Assembly: GCF_001476895.1 (NCBI RefSeq)
Contig: NZ_LDTB01000001.1
Location: 124,001-188,000 of the forward strand
Length of the DNA stretch: 64,000 nucleotides
From: Sphingomonas endophytica
GTDB lineage: Bacteria > Pseudomonadota > Alphaproteobacteria > Sphingomonadales > Sphingomonadaceae
Direction of reading: 5' to 3'
Below the pieces are notes generated by a model, which worked only from the letters and a program-made list of their open reading frames with translations, was not told the DNA's origin and ran no database searches. Position numbers and translations under genes: made by a program. This document shows, in pieces, positions 1 through 9,562 of the stretch (positions are counted from its first letter, which is position 1; every line of letters begins with the position of its first letter).

Positions 1-191
1 GGAAAGCCCAGCTTGGCGGCGTCGCATTCGGCGTGATAGCCGCGGATCACGCCCGCCTGTTCCAGCGCCCGCACGCGGCGGAGACACGGCGGCGCGGTCA
101 GCCCGACGCGCTCCGCTAGATCGACATTGGTCATTCGACCGTCTTCCTGCAACAGCGCCAGGATTTCGCGGTCGATCCGATCCAGGGTCAT
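1..191 (-). CDS. Lrp/AsnC family transcriptional regulator (C-terminal part outside window)
   Basis: The first 63 residues are present, starting at the ATG at 191. They form the typical N-terminal winged helix-turn-helix of the family: LDRIDREILALLQEDGR, then a recognition helix with LTAPPCLRRVRALE and GVIRGYHA. The effector-binding RAM domain lies beyond position 1. These proteins bind DNA as dimers or octamers and usually sense an amino acid. The gene is divergent from the histidine-kinase-like gene at 299, and the shared 107-base gap holds two dyads that could be its operators. The family call is secure; the ligand and targets are unknown. Confidence 0.9.
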   Translation of the reverse strand, partial: MTLDRIDREILALLQEDGRMTNVDLAERVGLTAPPCLRRVRALEQAGVIRGYHAECDAAKLGF

Positions 192-211
192 GACACCTCA
201 CATTTTCCGCG

Positions 212-273
212 ATCGCGTATCTTCGCGATAGCTTCCTGCGGAGGGGCTATAGGAAAGTTGCGCTGAAACGCAA
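212..273. promoter_or_regulatory. Divergent regulatory gap with two 6-spaced inverted repeats
   Basis: ATCGCG-N6-CGCGAT lies at 212-229 and TTGCG-N6-CGCAA at 258-273, between the Lrp/AsnC start (191) and the kinase-like gene (299). Their size fits operators of Lrp/AsnC proteins, which often autoregulate and control the divergent gene. The repeats are seen directly; the binding protein is inferred. Confidence 0.4.
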
Positions 274-298
274 TTGTTTAAAGCTGCTTCATTACGGG

Positions 299-1996
299 AT
301 GATGCCCCGAACTGGACGATATACCCGCCGCAGCGACGCTTCTAAGAGGGATCGGGGTGGCGGTCGCCATGGTTCGGGAGCTTTTGACGTGCGGTTCGAC
401 GACAGCCTGAAGACGGTTCTGGCGGCCGAAGCGACCACCGCACTCGGCGCACGCGCCGCATTTCGCCAGCTCGTCGATCTGATCGGCCGGGGGCGGGCGC
501 CCGCCGATCCGCCGCTGATCGGGCGGCTGGCACTGTTGCGCGGGCGGGTGCCGGACGGTGTGCGCGTGACGTGCGCGCGATCGCTGGCGTTGATGGATCC
601 GCCGGTGGCGCTGGTCGCCTTCTTCGCCGACGATACGCCCGATGTCGCCGCCGCGGCGTTGCGCGCCGCGCGCCTGCGCGGTGCGGATTGGGAAACGCTG
701 TTGCCGCGGTTGCAGCCGCATGGCCGCGCGATACTGCGCCAGCGGCACGACCTTCCACCGTCGATCGAGCGCGCGCTGGCCAGCTTCGGCGGCAACGACC
801 TGCTGCTCGGCTACCAGCCGCCCGTGGCGGTCGCGCCGGATATATCTCGTGCCGGGGCGGCGGAAAGGTTCGAGATCGCCGACCTCGTGCGCCGGATCGA
901 AGGACATCAGCACGACCGCGCGGTCGCGGCAAACACGCCGGTCGCGCCACTGACCGCCTTCGAGTTCGAGGCCGATGCGGCGGGTGTCATCCGCTGGATC
1001 GACGCTACGCCGCGCGGCGCGGTTATCGGCCTGTCGCTCGACCATCGCGGGATCGGCTGGGGCGCGGCCGGGGCGGCGGTCGACGGTATAGCGGCTGGCG
1101 CCTTTCGCAAGCGGGCGCCCTTCTCCGGCGCACGGCTGGTGGTGCCGGGCGAATCGGCGATCGGCGGCGACTGGCGCATCGCGGGCGTGCCGATGTTCGA
1201 TCACGCGACCGGCGCCTTTACGGGAATGCGCGGTCGGGCGCGTCGCCCGCGCGCCGAGGAGGACGCGGTTCGTTCCGCCGGGCGCGACCGCGCGATCGGT
1301 GCCGAGGGGCTGCGGCGGCTGGTCCATGAACTGCGCACTCCGACGAACGCGATCGCGGGCTTCTCCGAGCTGATCGAGCAGGGGCTGCTCGGCCCGGTCG
1401 CGGCCGAGTATCGCGATCGGGCCGCGCATATCCGCCGGCAGGTGACGGGATTGATCGGCGCGATCGAGGATCTCGACCTGGCGGCGCGGATCGAGGGCGG
1501 CGCGCTGCACCAGCGCGACGGCAGCGTGGCGGCCAGCGAGCTCCTGTCACGGGTCGGCGACGATCTGGCGCCGTTGGCGGCGATGCGCGGCGCGCAACTG
1601 GTATTGCCGGGCGAGCGCGAGGGAGCGTGGGCGCTCGATCCCCATAATGCGGAGCGGCTGGTGTCGCGGCTGCTGGCGACGATGCTGTCGGCGGCACGCC
1701 CCGGCGAGCGGCTGGCGACCGGGCTGATCGCGGGGGTGGGGACACTGGCGTTGACGGTCAGCCCGCCGGCCGCGTTCGCCGAGCGCGACGAGGCGACGCT
1801 GCTGGCGCTCGACGACGAGGAAGCGACCGTCAGCGATGGCGCGCCGTTGCTGGGCGTGGGCTTCGCCTTGCGACTGGTGCGCAACCTGGCGGCGGAGGTC
1901 GGCGGGCGCTTCGCCATGTCGCCGGAACTGTTCACGCTGCTGCTGCCGGCGGTCGAGGGCGACGAAACGGATCGCGCAACGACGACGGCGCCCTGA
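299..1996 (+). CDS. Sensor histidine kinase-like protein with degenerate ATPase domain
   Basis: 565 residues if the ATG at 299 is used; a later start is possible because the first ~30 residues are low-complexity and basic. Residues ~45-170 are an alpha-helical, DUF2336/HEAT-like region. A PAS-like region follows (~220-315), then a HisKA domain with an intact H-box (VHELRTPTNAI, His343). The catalytic part is eroded. The N-box reads LVSRLLATMLSAA with no conserved Asn, there is no recognisable DxGxG, and only a G2-like LGVGFALRLV remains. No transmembrane segment is obvious, so it is probably cytosolic. No response regulator gene is adjacent. It may be a phosphotransfer or scaffold protein rather than an active kinase. 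Confidence 0.75.
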   Translation: MMPRTGRYTRRSDASKRDRGGGRHGSGAFDVRFDDSLKTVLAAEATTALGARAAFRQLVDLIGRGRAPADPPLIGRLALLRGRVPDGVRVTCARSLALMDPPVALVAFFADDTPDVAAAALRAARLRGADWETLLPRLQPHGRAILRQRHDLPPSIERALASFGGNDLLLGYQPPVAVAPDISRAGAAERFEIADLVRRIEGHQHDRAVAANTPVAPLTAFEFEADAAGVIRWIDATPRGAVIGLSLDHRGIGWGAAGAAVDGIAAGAFRKRAPFSGARLVVPGESAIGGDWRIAGVPMFDHATGAFTGMRGRARRPRAEEDAVRSAGRDRAIGAEGLRRLVHELRTPTNAIAGFSELIEQGLLGPVAAEYRDRAAHIRRQVTGLIGAIEDLDLAARIEGGALHQRDGSVAASELLSRVGDDLAPLAAMRGAQLVLPGEREGAWALDPHNAERLVSRLLATMLSAARPGERLATGLIAGVGTLALTVSPPAAFAERDEATLLALDDEEATVSDGAPLLGVGFALRLVRNLAAEVGGRFAMSPELFTLLLPAVEGDETDRATTTAP

Positions 1997-2055
1997 CGCA
2001 TCGAACAAGGCTTGCCAGCATGTGACCGGCGGCGCTACGGGGCGGGCCGGTGTCG

Positions 2056-2131
2056 GGGCCTGTAGCTCAATGGTTAGAGCTGGCCGCTCATAACGGCTAG
2101 GTTGCGGGTTCGAGTCCTGCCGGGCCCACCA
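2056..2131 (+). tRNA. tRNA with CAT anticodon, probably tRNA-Ile2 (lysidine-modified)
   Basis: A 76-nt cloverleaf with encoded CCA. Acceptor GGGCCTG pairs with CGGGCCC (one G-T), D-stem GCTC/GAGC, anticodon stem GGCCG/CGGCT with loop CTCATAA (anticodon CAT), T-stem GCGGG/CCTGC. It lacks the three G-C pairs in the anticodon stem that mark initiator tRNA. The D-loop and variable loop resemble Ile2 (CAT read as AUA after TilS modification) more than elongator Met, but the Met call cannot be excluded by eye. Confidence 0.93.
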
Positions 2132-2307
2132 CCTTCTACCGTCAGCGCGTCGCGCGAGCCTCACCCATCACAGGCCATCTCCTTTCGGGGCGGGCGCGAG
2201 CGCCTCACCGGCCGTGGTGAGTGGCAGGAAGCGCGTCGCGTGCGGTATTAACGGAACAGTCGGAATCCGTAGCGACATCGAAAGGATACCCTTTACCAGC
2301 GGCCGCT

Positions 2308-3834
2308 ATGGTGGCCGATGTGAAACCACCTGCCCAAGCCAGTTCCCATGATGTGCCCAGCGGCACGTACATCGAGCTTGTCATGAGCCTTTGCGACACG
2401 CGCATGCCGGCGGTGATCATGACCGTGATGTTCGTGGCGATCGGCCTGTGCACTATACGCGCCGCTCACGACGGGCTGCTAACCGGACTGGTCGTCTTGG
2501 GCACGCTGGCGAGCGCGATCCGCCTGATCGTGCTGCAACGCGGCCGGCAGCTGTGCGCCGGGGGCGCTCTATCCCTGGAGGATGCCACCCGCTTCGAAAA
2601 ACGATTCGCGCTGACTTACTGCACGTTTGCGGCGATCTTCGGCGCTTATGCCGCGCGGGCGTTGTCCATGCCGCTCACTGAATGGCAAATGCCGGTCAGT
2701 ATCGCGGTGGTCGGCTACGCCGCCGGCGCCGCATCGACGATCGCGCTTCGCCCGAGGATCCTCCTCACCAGCTTGATGGTGTCGGTGCTTCCGCCGGCGG
2801 GCGCTCTTCTTCTGAGGAACGAGATGAGCACGGCGGTGTCAGCCGCGGCGATGCTCGCGCTTCTCGCCGGCGGCTTGCGCAGCATCGACAAGCGGTATGT
2901 TGCGCAATCCACGACGACCACCAGACGTCACGATTTCGAACGTCAGGCCGAGACGGATCACCTGACCGGCGTCGGCAACAGGCTTGCGCTTTCCAACGCC
3001 TTGAACGACCGGATCCACGCCGACCGGATCGCCGGCACCGCCTTGCATTATGTCGATCTCGACGACTTCAAGGCGATCAACGATCAACTGGGCCACCAGA
3101 TCGGGGACAGGCTTCTTCGCATGGTAGCCGAGAAGCTGCGGCAATGCGGTCGGCCGGACGATGTCATCGTCCGGCTGGGAGGCGACGAATTCGTCGTCTT
3201 TCAGCACGAGGCCGTTACTGAGAAGGACGTCGAGCTATATGCGGCGCGCATTTCCGCGACGCTGAACACCTCTTATCACGTGGACGGATTGACGGTCACT
3301 ATAGGTGCCAGCGTCGGTTCACGGCGTTGCGCGGGCGCCATCGGAAGCATGGACGCGCTGCTGGCGAGCGCGGATACAGCCCTGCGGCAACAGAAGATCG
3401 AGCGGAAAGGCCGCAAGGCACTCCCAGCGTCGGCAACTGACACGGCCAGCCGGGACGCGGAAGGCGCACGACCGCAGCTCCTGCTGCTCGGCATCGCAAA
3501 AATGACGTGGGAGGCCGCCCCCGATGGCATGGGCGAAGTCGATAGTCCGATATGGCGAGCCTACACCGGGCAGAGTTACGACGACTGGAAGGGTTTCGGG
3601 TGGCTTACCGCGATCCATCCCGACGACCGGTTGCTGACCATGGGCCGGTGGCGAACCGCCGTGAGGGATAAAACCCCGTTCCATATGGAGTACCGTCTGA
3701 AAGGAAGCGATGGACGCTATCGCTGGATGAGCGTCCATGCGCTCCCGCTCCACAACGAGGACGGCTCCGTTGCCAAGTGGCTGGGGGTCACCATCGACAT
3801 CGATGAAGCCCGGCACGCCGAGCAACCGCTGTAG
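2308..3834 (+). CDS. Membrane diguanylate cyclase, GGDEF followed by C-terminal PAS
   Basis: 508 residues from the ATG at 2308; an in-frame GTG at 2221 would add 29 residues, and no strong Shine-Dalgarno decides between them. About six transmembrane segments occupy residues ~30-200. The GGDEF domain has an intact active site (GGDEF, residues 291-295) and an allosteric I-site RPDD exactly five residues upstream, so active and product-inhibited c-di-GMP synthesis is expected. A PAS_3-type domain (~399-505, with HPDD, EYRLKGSDGRYRWM and GVTIDI) follows the GGDEF, the reverse of the common order. The gene lies 177 bp after the tRNA and looks less GC-rich than its neighbours, which may indicate acquisition. 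Confidence 0.88.
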   Translation: MVADVKPPAQASSHDVPSGTYIELVMSLCDTRMPAVIMTVMFVAIGLCTIRAAHDGLLTGLVVLGTLASAIRLIVLQRGRQLCAGGALSLEDATRFEKRFALTYCTFAAIFGAYAARALSMPLTEWQMPVSIAVVGYAAGAASTIALRPRILLTSLMVSVLPPAGALLLRNEMSTAVSAAAMLALLAGGLRSIDKRYVAQSTTTTRRHDFERQAETDHLTGVGNRLALSNALNDRIHADRIAGTALHYVDLDDFKAINDQLGHQIGDRLLRMVAEKLRQCGRPDDVIVRLGGDEFVVFQHEAVTEKDVELYAARISATLNTSYHVDGLTVTIGASVGSRRCAGAIGSMDALLASADTALRQQKIERKGRKALPASATDTASRDAEGARPQLLLLGIAKMTWEAAPDGMGEVDSPIWRAYTGQSYDDWKGFGWLTAIHPDDRLLTMGRWRTAVRDKTPFHMEYRLKGSDGRYRWMSVHALPLHNEDGSVAKWLGVTIDIDEARHAEQPL

Positions 3835-3935
3835 CCACCGGATGACATGCGCCCCGGCGTCGGTACGGCAGGTGACGCGCCACCCGTTCGTGGCGATCGA
3901 TTGCGCTTCGCGTGGCGCGGCACCATGTGGCGCCC

Positions 3936-4139
3936 ATGACGGATATCGGCAGCGCGATCGATGAGACGGGGATGCTGGTGCGCGACGGCGGCGCGTTCGT
4001 GCTGCATCGCGACGCCGGCGGCCGCTACCTGCTGGAGTTGCAGCGCGTGCCGGTCGATCATGTGCAGAAGCGCGTGCGCATTCAGGGCGTGCTGAACGGC
4101 GAGGCGCGGGTCAGCGTCGATGGGGTCAGCGCTGCATAA
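3936..4139 (+). CDS. Small DUF5818-type protein
   Basis: 67 residues from the ATG at 3936 (an ATG at 3912 would add eight). It opens with MTDIGSAIDETGMLVRDGGAF, followed by a short beta-rich region LHRDAGGRYLLEL...QKRVRIQGVLNGE. This matches the small DUF5818 proteins common in sphingomonads, whose function is unknown. There is no signal peptide or membrane segment. It converges on icd and shares a GC-rich hairpin with it. The family call is from memory of the pattern, so moderately sure. Confidence 0.65.
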   Translation: MTDIGSAIDETGMLVRDGGAFVLHRDAGGRYLLELQRVPVDHVQKRVRIQGVLNGEARVSVDGVSAA

Positions 4140-4141
4140 GG

Positions 4142-4177
4142 CGCGGGCGGCGTGGGGAAGGTCCCGCGCCGCCCGCG
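4142..4177. terminator. Hairpin between converging DUF5818 gene and icd
   Basis: A perfect 11-bp stem (CGCGGGCGGCG at 4142-4152 with CGCCGCCCGCG at 4167-4177) fills the 44-base gap between the two stop codons. It could terminate transcription from both sides. There is no strong T-tract. Confidence 0.6.
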
Positions 4178-4183
4178 GTCACA

Positions 4184-5404
4184 TCAGGCCCAGCTGGCCA
4201 TCTTCTTTTCGAGGTTGACGCGCACCGCCTCGAAGAACTGCTCGGTGGTCATCCACTTCTGGTCCGGGCCGATCAGGATCGCGAGATCCTTGGTCATGTC
4301 GCCGCTCTCGACCGTCTCGATGCAGACCTGCTCCAGCGTCTCGGCGAAGCGCGTCACGTCGGGCGTGCCGTCGAACTTGCCGCGGAACTTCAGGCCGCCG
4401 GTCCACGCGAAGATCGACGCGATCGGGTTGGTCGAGGTCGCCTTGCCCTGCTCGTGCTGGCGATAGTGGCGGGTGACGGTGCCGTGCGCCGCCTCGGCCT
4501 CGATCGTCTTGCCGTCCGGGGTCATCAGGACCGAGGTCATCAGCCCCAGCGAGCCGAAGCCCTGCGCGACCTGATCCGACTGGACGTCGCCGTCATAGTT
4601 CTTGCACGCCCAGACGAACTCGCCGTTCCACTTCAGCGCGCTGGCGACCATGTCGTCGATCAGGCGGTGCTCGTACACGATGCCGGCGGCCTTGAACTGG
4701 TCGACGAACTCGCTCTCGAACACCTCGGCGAAGATGTCCTTGAAGCGGCCGTCATAGGCCTTCAGGATCGTGTTCTTGGTCGACAGGTACACCGGCCAGT
4801 TGCGGCCCAGCCCGTAGTTCATCGACGCGCGCGCGAAGTCGCGGATCGAATCGTCGAGGTTGTACATGCCCATCGCGACGCCCGCCGATGGGAAGTCGAA
4901 CACTTCGTGCTCGATCGTCTCGCCGTTCTCGCCTTCCCACTTCATGGTCAGCTTGCCCTTGCCGGGCACCTTGAAGTCGGTCGCCTTATACTGGTCGCCG
5001 AACGCGTGACGGCCGACGACGATCGGGTGCGTCCAGCCCGGGATGAGACGGGGGACGTTCTTCATCACGATCGGTTCGCGGAAGACCACGCCGCCCAGGA
5101 TGTTGCGGATCGTGCCGTTCGGCGACTTCCACATCTTCTTCAGGCCGAATTCCTCGACGCGCGCCTCGTCGGGGGTGATCGTCGCGCACTTCACGCCGAC
5201 GCCGTACTTCTGGATCGCCTTGGCGCTGTCGACGGTCACCTTGTCCTCGGTGTCGTCGCGGTGGCGGATGCCCAGGTCGTAATAATCGAGTTCGATGTCG
5301 AGGTACGGCTTGATCAGGCGCTCGCGAATCCATTCCCAGATGATCCGCGTCATCTCGTCGCCGTCGATCTCCACGACGGGCGTCTTCACCTTGATCTTGG
5401 CCAT
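4184..5404 (-). CDS. icd: NADP-dependent isocitrate dehydrogenase
   Basis: 406 residues, the usual length for the eukaryote-like (type II) homodimeric enzyme of alphaproteobacteria. It oxidatively decarboxylates isocitrate to 2-oxoglutarate in the TCA cycle in the cytosol, producing NADPH. Visible motifs: [13 protein letters not shown] at the N-terminus, the substrate loop SPNGTIRN (residues 94-101), metal-binding aspartates around YDGDVQSD, and the nucleotide-binding [12 protein letters not shown]. The start is fixed by an AAGGAC about nine bases upstream. An apparent N-terminal extension to 5467 is not needed. Monocistronic, convergent with the DUF5818 gene and divergent from psd. Confidence 0.97.
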   Translation of the reverse strand: MAKIKVKTPVVEIDGDEMTRIIWEWIRERLIKPYLDIELDYYDLGIRHRDDTEDKVTVDSAKAIQKYGVGVKCATITPDEARVEEFGLKKMWKSPNGTIRNILGGVVFREPIVMKNVPRLIPGWTHPIVVGRHAFGDQYKATDFKVPGKGKLTMKWEGENGETIEHEVFDFPSAGVAMGMYNLDDSIRDFARASMNYGLGRNWPVYLSTKNTILKAYDGRFKDIFAEVFESEFVDQFKAAGIVYEHRLIDDMVASALKWNGEFVWACKNYDGDVQSDQVAQGFGSLGLMTSVLMTPDGKTIEAEAAHGTVTRHYRQHEQGKATSTNPIASIFAWTGGLKFRGKFDGTPDVTRFAETLEQVCIETVESGDMTKDLAILIGPDQKWMTTEQFFEAVRVNLEKKMASWA

Positions 5405-5511
5405 GCTCGCTTGTCCTTCGAGTGGGTGGTTTGGTGCGGCGATAGGGGGAAGGGGCGGGCGGATCAACCTGCGGCGTTGTCACCGCGCCTCCGCGTCGAT
5501 AGGACGAAGCG

Positions 5512-6234
5512 ATGACTTCGCTCGACAAGCCGCCGGTCGTCACGACGACCGTCAAATGGCGTTTCCCCGCCGTCCACCCCGAGGGCCAGAAATTCACTGC
5601 GATCGCGTTCGGCATCACCTTGCTGATGACGATCGTGTCGAAGGTGTTCTTCTGGCCGTTCCTGGCGCTGACCGTCTGGGTCGCGGCCTTCTTCCGCGAT
5701 CCGATCCGCACGACGCCGGTCGGCGACGACCTGATCGTGTCGCCCGCCGACGGGCTGGTTACGCTGATCGAACGCGTGCCCGTGCCGCGCGAGCTGATCG
5801 GCGATCTGGGCGAGGCGCCGATGGTGCGCGTGTCGGTGTTCATGTCGGTATTCGACGTCCACATCAACCGCGCGCCGATCGCCGGCACGATCCGGCAAGT
5901 CGTCTATATCTCCGGCAAGTTCCTGAACGCCGATCTCGACAAGGCCTCTGAGGAAAACGAGCGACAGCATTTCGTGGTCGAGGGCTTCGATGGCCGCCGC
6001 GTCGGTTTCACGCAGATCGCCGGGCTGGTCGCGCGGCGGATCGTCGCCTTCGCCAAGATCGGCGATATCGTGGCGGCCGGACAGCGGGTAGGCCTGATCC
6101 GGTTCGGCAGCCGCGTCGACGTCTATCTGCCGGAAGGTTACGCGCCGCAGGTGGCGCTGGGCCAGCGCGCGGTGGCAGGCGAGACGGTGCTGGCGCGGTT
6201 CGGCGCGGAACGCATTACCGGCGTGGCGCAGTAA
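5512..6234 (+). CDS. psd: Phosphatidylserine decarboxylase proenzyme (short form)
   Basis: 240 residues, the short PSD-A type. It converts phosphatidylserine to phosphatidylethanolamine at the inner membrane. It has two hydrophobic stretches near residues 25-60, the conserved SPADG and [13 protein letters not shown], and the autocleavage site in its variant form FGSR, in which Ser200 would become the pyruvoyl prosthetic group (E. coli has LGST). It is 14 bp upstream of pssA, so synthase and decarboxylase for the same pathway are co-transcribed. Confidence 0.95.
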   Translation: MTSLDKPPVVTTTVKWRFPAVHPEGQKFTAIAFGITLLMTIVSKVFFWPFLALTVWVAAFFRDPIRTTPVGDDLIVSPADGLVTLIERVPVPRELIGDLGEAPMVRVSVFMSVFDVHINRAPIAGTIRQVVYISGKFLNADLDKASEENERQHFVVEGFDGRRVGFTQIAGLVARRIVAFAKIGDIVAAGQRVGLIRFGSRVDVYLPEGYAPQVALGQRAVAGETVLARFGAERITGVAQ

Positions 6235-6248
6235 AGGCCGCACCGACC

Positions 6249-7058
6249 ATGCGCTCCCCGATCCGTCGCCCGCTGCGGCGCCCTCCCGGTGGACTGCCGC
6301 TCCGCGCGGTCGCACCCAATGCCGTGACCGCGCTGGCGCTGTGTTCGGGGCTGTCCGGGATCCGCTTCGCGATATCCGGGCATTTCGAGCTGGCGGTGGT
6401 GATGGTGCTGGTCGCCGGCGTGCTCGATGGTCTCGACGGGCGCGTCGCGCGCATGCTCCACGGTGAGAGCCGGTTCGGCGCCGAGCTCGACTCGCTGTCG
6501 GACGCGATCTCGTTCGGCGTGTCGCCGGCGCTGATCCTGTATCTCTGGTCGTTGCGCGAACTGCCGCGCTTCGGCTGGATGGCGGCGCTGGTGCTGGCGG
6601 TATTCTGCGCGTTGCGACTGGCGCGATTCAACGCCCATATCGATGCCGACGATCAGCCGCACAAATCGGCCGGGTTCCTGACCGGCGTACCGGCCCCGGC
6701 GGGGGCGGCGCTGGCGTTGCTGCCACTGTTCCTGTGGTTCGTGACCGATGCGCCATGGGTGCGCGATCCACGGCTGGTCGCGCCATGGACGGTGCTGGTC
6801 GCGCTGTTGATGGTGTCGAGCCTCGCCACCTTCTCCTGGGGATCGCTCAAGCTGCGCCCCAATATCCGGTTCGAGGCGATTGCGATCGTCGTCGCGGTCG
6901 GTGCGGCGGCGGTCAGTGCACCATGGCAGACCGCTGCCGCCGCCAGTATCGCCTATCTGCTCGCGCTACCGTTCAGCGTCGCCGCCTATGCGCGGGTCAA
7001 GCGGCTTCGCGCAAGCGGTACGACGGAGCCATCGTCGCTCCCGCCGCCCAGCGCCTGA
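6249..7058 (+). CDS. pssA: CDP-diacylglycerol--serine O-phosphatidyltransferase
   Basis: 269 residues, a multi-pass inner-membrane enzyme of the CDP-alcohol phosphotransferase family. The signature DG-x2-AR-x8-G-x3-D-x3-D is complete within residues ~60-86 (DGRVARMLHGESRFGAELD, then SLSD). It makes phosphatidylserine from CDP-diacylglycerol and serine, feeding Psd encoded just upstream. The last 62 bp overlap the 3' end of a convergent small ORF. Confidence 0.95.
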   Translation: MRSPIRRPLRRPPGGLPLRAVAPNAVTALALCSGLSGIRFAISGHFELAVVMVLVAGVLDGLDGRVARMLHGESRFGAELDSLSDAISFGVSPALILYLWSLRELPRFGWMAALVLAVFCALRLARFNAHIDADDQPHKSAGFLTGVPAPAGAALALLPLFLWFVTDAPWVRDPRLVAPWTVLVALLMVSSLATFSWGSLKLRPNIRFEAIAIVVAVGAAAVSAPWQTAAAASIAYLLALPFSVAAYARVKRLRASGTTEPSSLPPPSA

Positions 7059-7236
7059 CCGCGATCCGGCGTTCGGCGCGCACCAGCGTCGACAGCGGTT
7101 CGAACCGAGGGCCGGCGGCTTGTCCGCGCAACACGGCGACGATCCGGTCCGCCTGCGGCATGATCGTTGCGACCAGTGCGTAACCCACCGCCAGCATCGC
7201 GCCGCCGAATACCAGAATGGCCATCATCGTCATCAT
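6997..7236 (-). CDS. Small single-pass membrane protein of unknown function
   Basis: 79 residues. One hydrophobic segment (residues ~5-26, MAILVFGGAMLAVGYALVATI) is followed by a basic cytoplasmic tail. A consensus AGGAGG lies about six bases before the ATG at 7236, which argues for real translation despite a 62-bp convergent overlap with pssA. No family is recognised. It is divergent from rpsB across a 292-bp gap. Confidence 0.6.
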   Translation of the reverse strand: MMTMMAILVFGGAMLAVGYALVATIMPQADRIVAVLRGQAAGPRFEPLSTLVRAERRIAVRRWAAGATMAPSYRLREAA

Positions 7237-7528
7237 GCGTGCCTCCTCGCACCATGTGCGAACCGTGCATCTGTAAATTCCTGCACGGCCCCATGGTTCC
7301 TAAATCAGTGACGGAGCGGACCTTCCTCAATCATGGTTCCCGCTCTGTTCTTCGTGTTGTTCCATCTATGTTCGCAACTGTCAAGCGTGGGTTTACCGAT
7401 TGCATCGTGGTGCGACATTCGCTAAGGCGCGCGCTCTCAACCCCGCATGGGGAGCATCAGCAACCGGTGCGCCGCCTTTCAGGTCGCGTCACTCGCTCCC
7501 CAGAGGCTCAACCGGAAGGAATATGATC
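7237..7528. promoter_or_regulatory. rpsB upstream leader region
   Basis: A 292-bp non-coding gap between a minus-strand ORF and rpsB. It is richer in A/T than its flanks and contains a 7-bp hairpin (CCGTGCA 7263-7269 with TGCACGG 7282-7288). It should hold the promoters of both divergent units and possibly an S2-responsive leader. No conserved leader motif could be confirmed. Confidence 0.35.
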
Positions 7529-8305
<777 letters not shown>

Positions 8306-8323
8306 GCGACGCGCGAATGTCAT

Positions 8324-8350
8324 GGAGGCTTCGTAAGGCGCGAAGCCTCC
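8324..8350 (+). terminator. Hairpin between rpsB and tsf (terminator or attenuator)
   Basis: A perfect 10-bp stem GGAGGCTTCG/CGAAGCCTCC with a 7-nt loop, followed by CTGTTTC. It sits 19 bp after the rpsB stop and 73 bp before tsf. It resembles the partial terminator known between these genes in other bacteria, which would set the S2:EF-Ts ratio. Confidence 0.75.
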
Positions 8351-8422
8351 CTGTTTCCCGTTCGGCGCGCGGCGGTCAGGCGATCGTCGCGCGCCGACGC
8401 AATCAAAGCTGAGGACAGTGAA

Positions 8423-9358
8423 ATGGCCGATATCACGGCAGCGATGGTCAAGGACCTGCGCGAGAAGAGCGGCGCGGGCATGATGGACTGCAAGAAGGCG
8501 CTGAACGAGACGAACGGCGACACCGACGCGGCGCTGGACTGGCTGCGTACCAAGGGCCTGGCCGCCGCGCAGAAGAAGTCGAGCCGTACCGCCGCCGAGG
8601 GTCTGGTCGGCGTCGCCGTCGCCGGCACCAAGGGTGCGGTCGTCGAGGTGAACTCGGAAACCGATTTCGTCGCCAAGAACGAGCAGTTCCAGGGCTTTGT
8701 GCGCGACGTCACGCAGATCGCGCTGGCGACCGGCGGTGACGTCGACGCGATCAAGGGCGAGACGATGCCGTCGGGCAAGACCGTCGAGGAAGCGCTGACC
8801 AACAATATCGCGACGATCGGCGAAAACCAGTCGATCCGCCGCGCGCGTCAGCTGAGCGTCGGGAAGGGCGCGGTCGTTGCCTATGTCCACAACCAGCAGG
8901 CGCCGGGCCTGGGCAAGATCGGCGTGCTGGTCGCGCTGGAATCCGAAGCGTCGGACGAGGTGCTGCAGGGGCTGGGCAAGCAGCTGGCGATGCATATCGC
9001 CGCCGCTTTCCCGAAGGCGCTGAACGAGAACGACCTGGATGAGGCCGAGATCGAGCGCGAGCGCGCGATCGCGACCGAAAAGGCTGCCGAATCGGGCAAG
9101 CCGGCCGACATCATCGCCAAGATGGTCGAAGGCTCGATCGCCAAGTACCGCAAGGAGCATGCGCTGGTCAGCCAGCTGTTCGTCATGGACGGCAAGACCA
9201 AGATCAGCGACGTCGTCGCCAAGGCGGGCAAGGACGCCGGCGCGACCATCGTGCTGAAGGACTATGTCCGCTTCCAACTGGGCGAAGGCATCGAGAAGGA
9301 AGTGTCCGACTTCGCCGCCGAAGTCGCCGCCGCCTCGGGCGTGCCGCAGTCGGTGTAA
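8423..9358 (+). CDS. tsf: Translation elongation factor Ts
   Basis: 311 residues. EF-Ts is the guanine nucleotide exchange factor that regenerates EF-Tu-GTP. The UBA-like N-terminal domain ([27 protein letters not shown]) and the signature [16 protein letters not shown] (residues ~73-88) are intact. GAGGACAG precedes the ATG. It is partnered with rpsB across an attenuator-like hairpin and closed by a strong hairpin downstream. Confidence 0.98.
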   Translation: MADITAAMVKDLREKSGAGMMDCKKALNETNGDTDAALDWLRTKGLAAAQKKSSRTAAEGLVGVAVAGTKGAVVEVNSETDFVAKNEQFQGFVRDVTQIALATGGDVDAIKGETMPSGKTVEEALTNNIATIGENQSIRRARQLSVGKGAVVAYVHNQQAPGLGKIGVLVALESEASDEVLQGLGKQLAMHIAAAFPKALNENDLDEAEIERERAIATEKAAESGKPADIIAKMVEGSIAKYRKEHALVSQLFVMDGKTKISDVVAKAGKDAGATIVLKDYVRFQLGEGIEKEVSDFAAEVAAASGVPQSV

Positions 9359-9413
9359 CGCATCGGAGCCGCGCGCCGGTCGCCCGCTCATCGGGCGACG
9401 GACACGCCAGAAG

Positions 9414-9450
9414 AACCGCCGCCCCGGCCGATCGTGCCGGGGCGGCGGTT
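9414..9450 (+). terminator. Terminator hairpin after tsf
   Basis: A perfect 15-bp GC-rich stem (AACCGCCGCCCCGGC at 9414-9428 with its complement at 9436-9450), 7-nt loop, then TTTGCG. A smaller 8-bp hairpin (9379-9399) lies just before it. Together they separate the rpsB-tsf unit from pyrH. Confidence 0.8.
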
Positions 9451-9562
9451 TGCGTTCGGGCGTGGGGCTGATCGGTGTGTCGCATGTGTCAACCCATTGC
9501 CAGCCGCGCACCCGCCGCCTAGGGTCCGCGCCGCTTCGCCTCCCCAGATCAGTGGATTTCGT

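Noticed and set aside
2056-2131. Initiator tRNA-fMet
   Set aside because: The CAT anticodon fits, but the anticodon stem lacks the three consecutive G-C pairs and position 1 is paired, unlike initiators.
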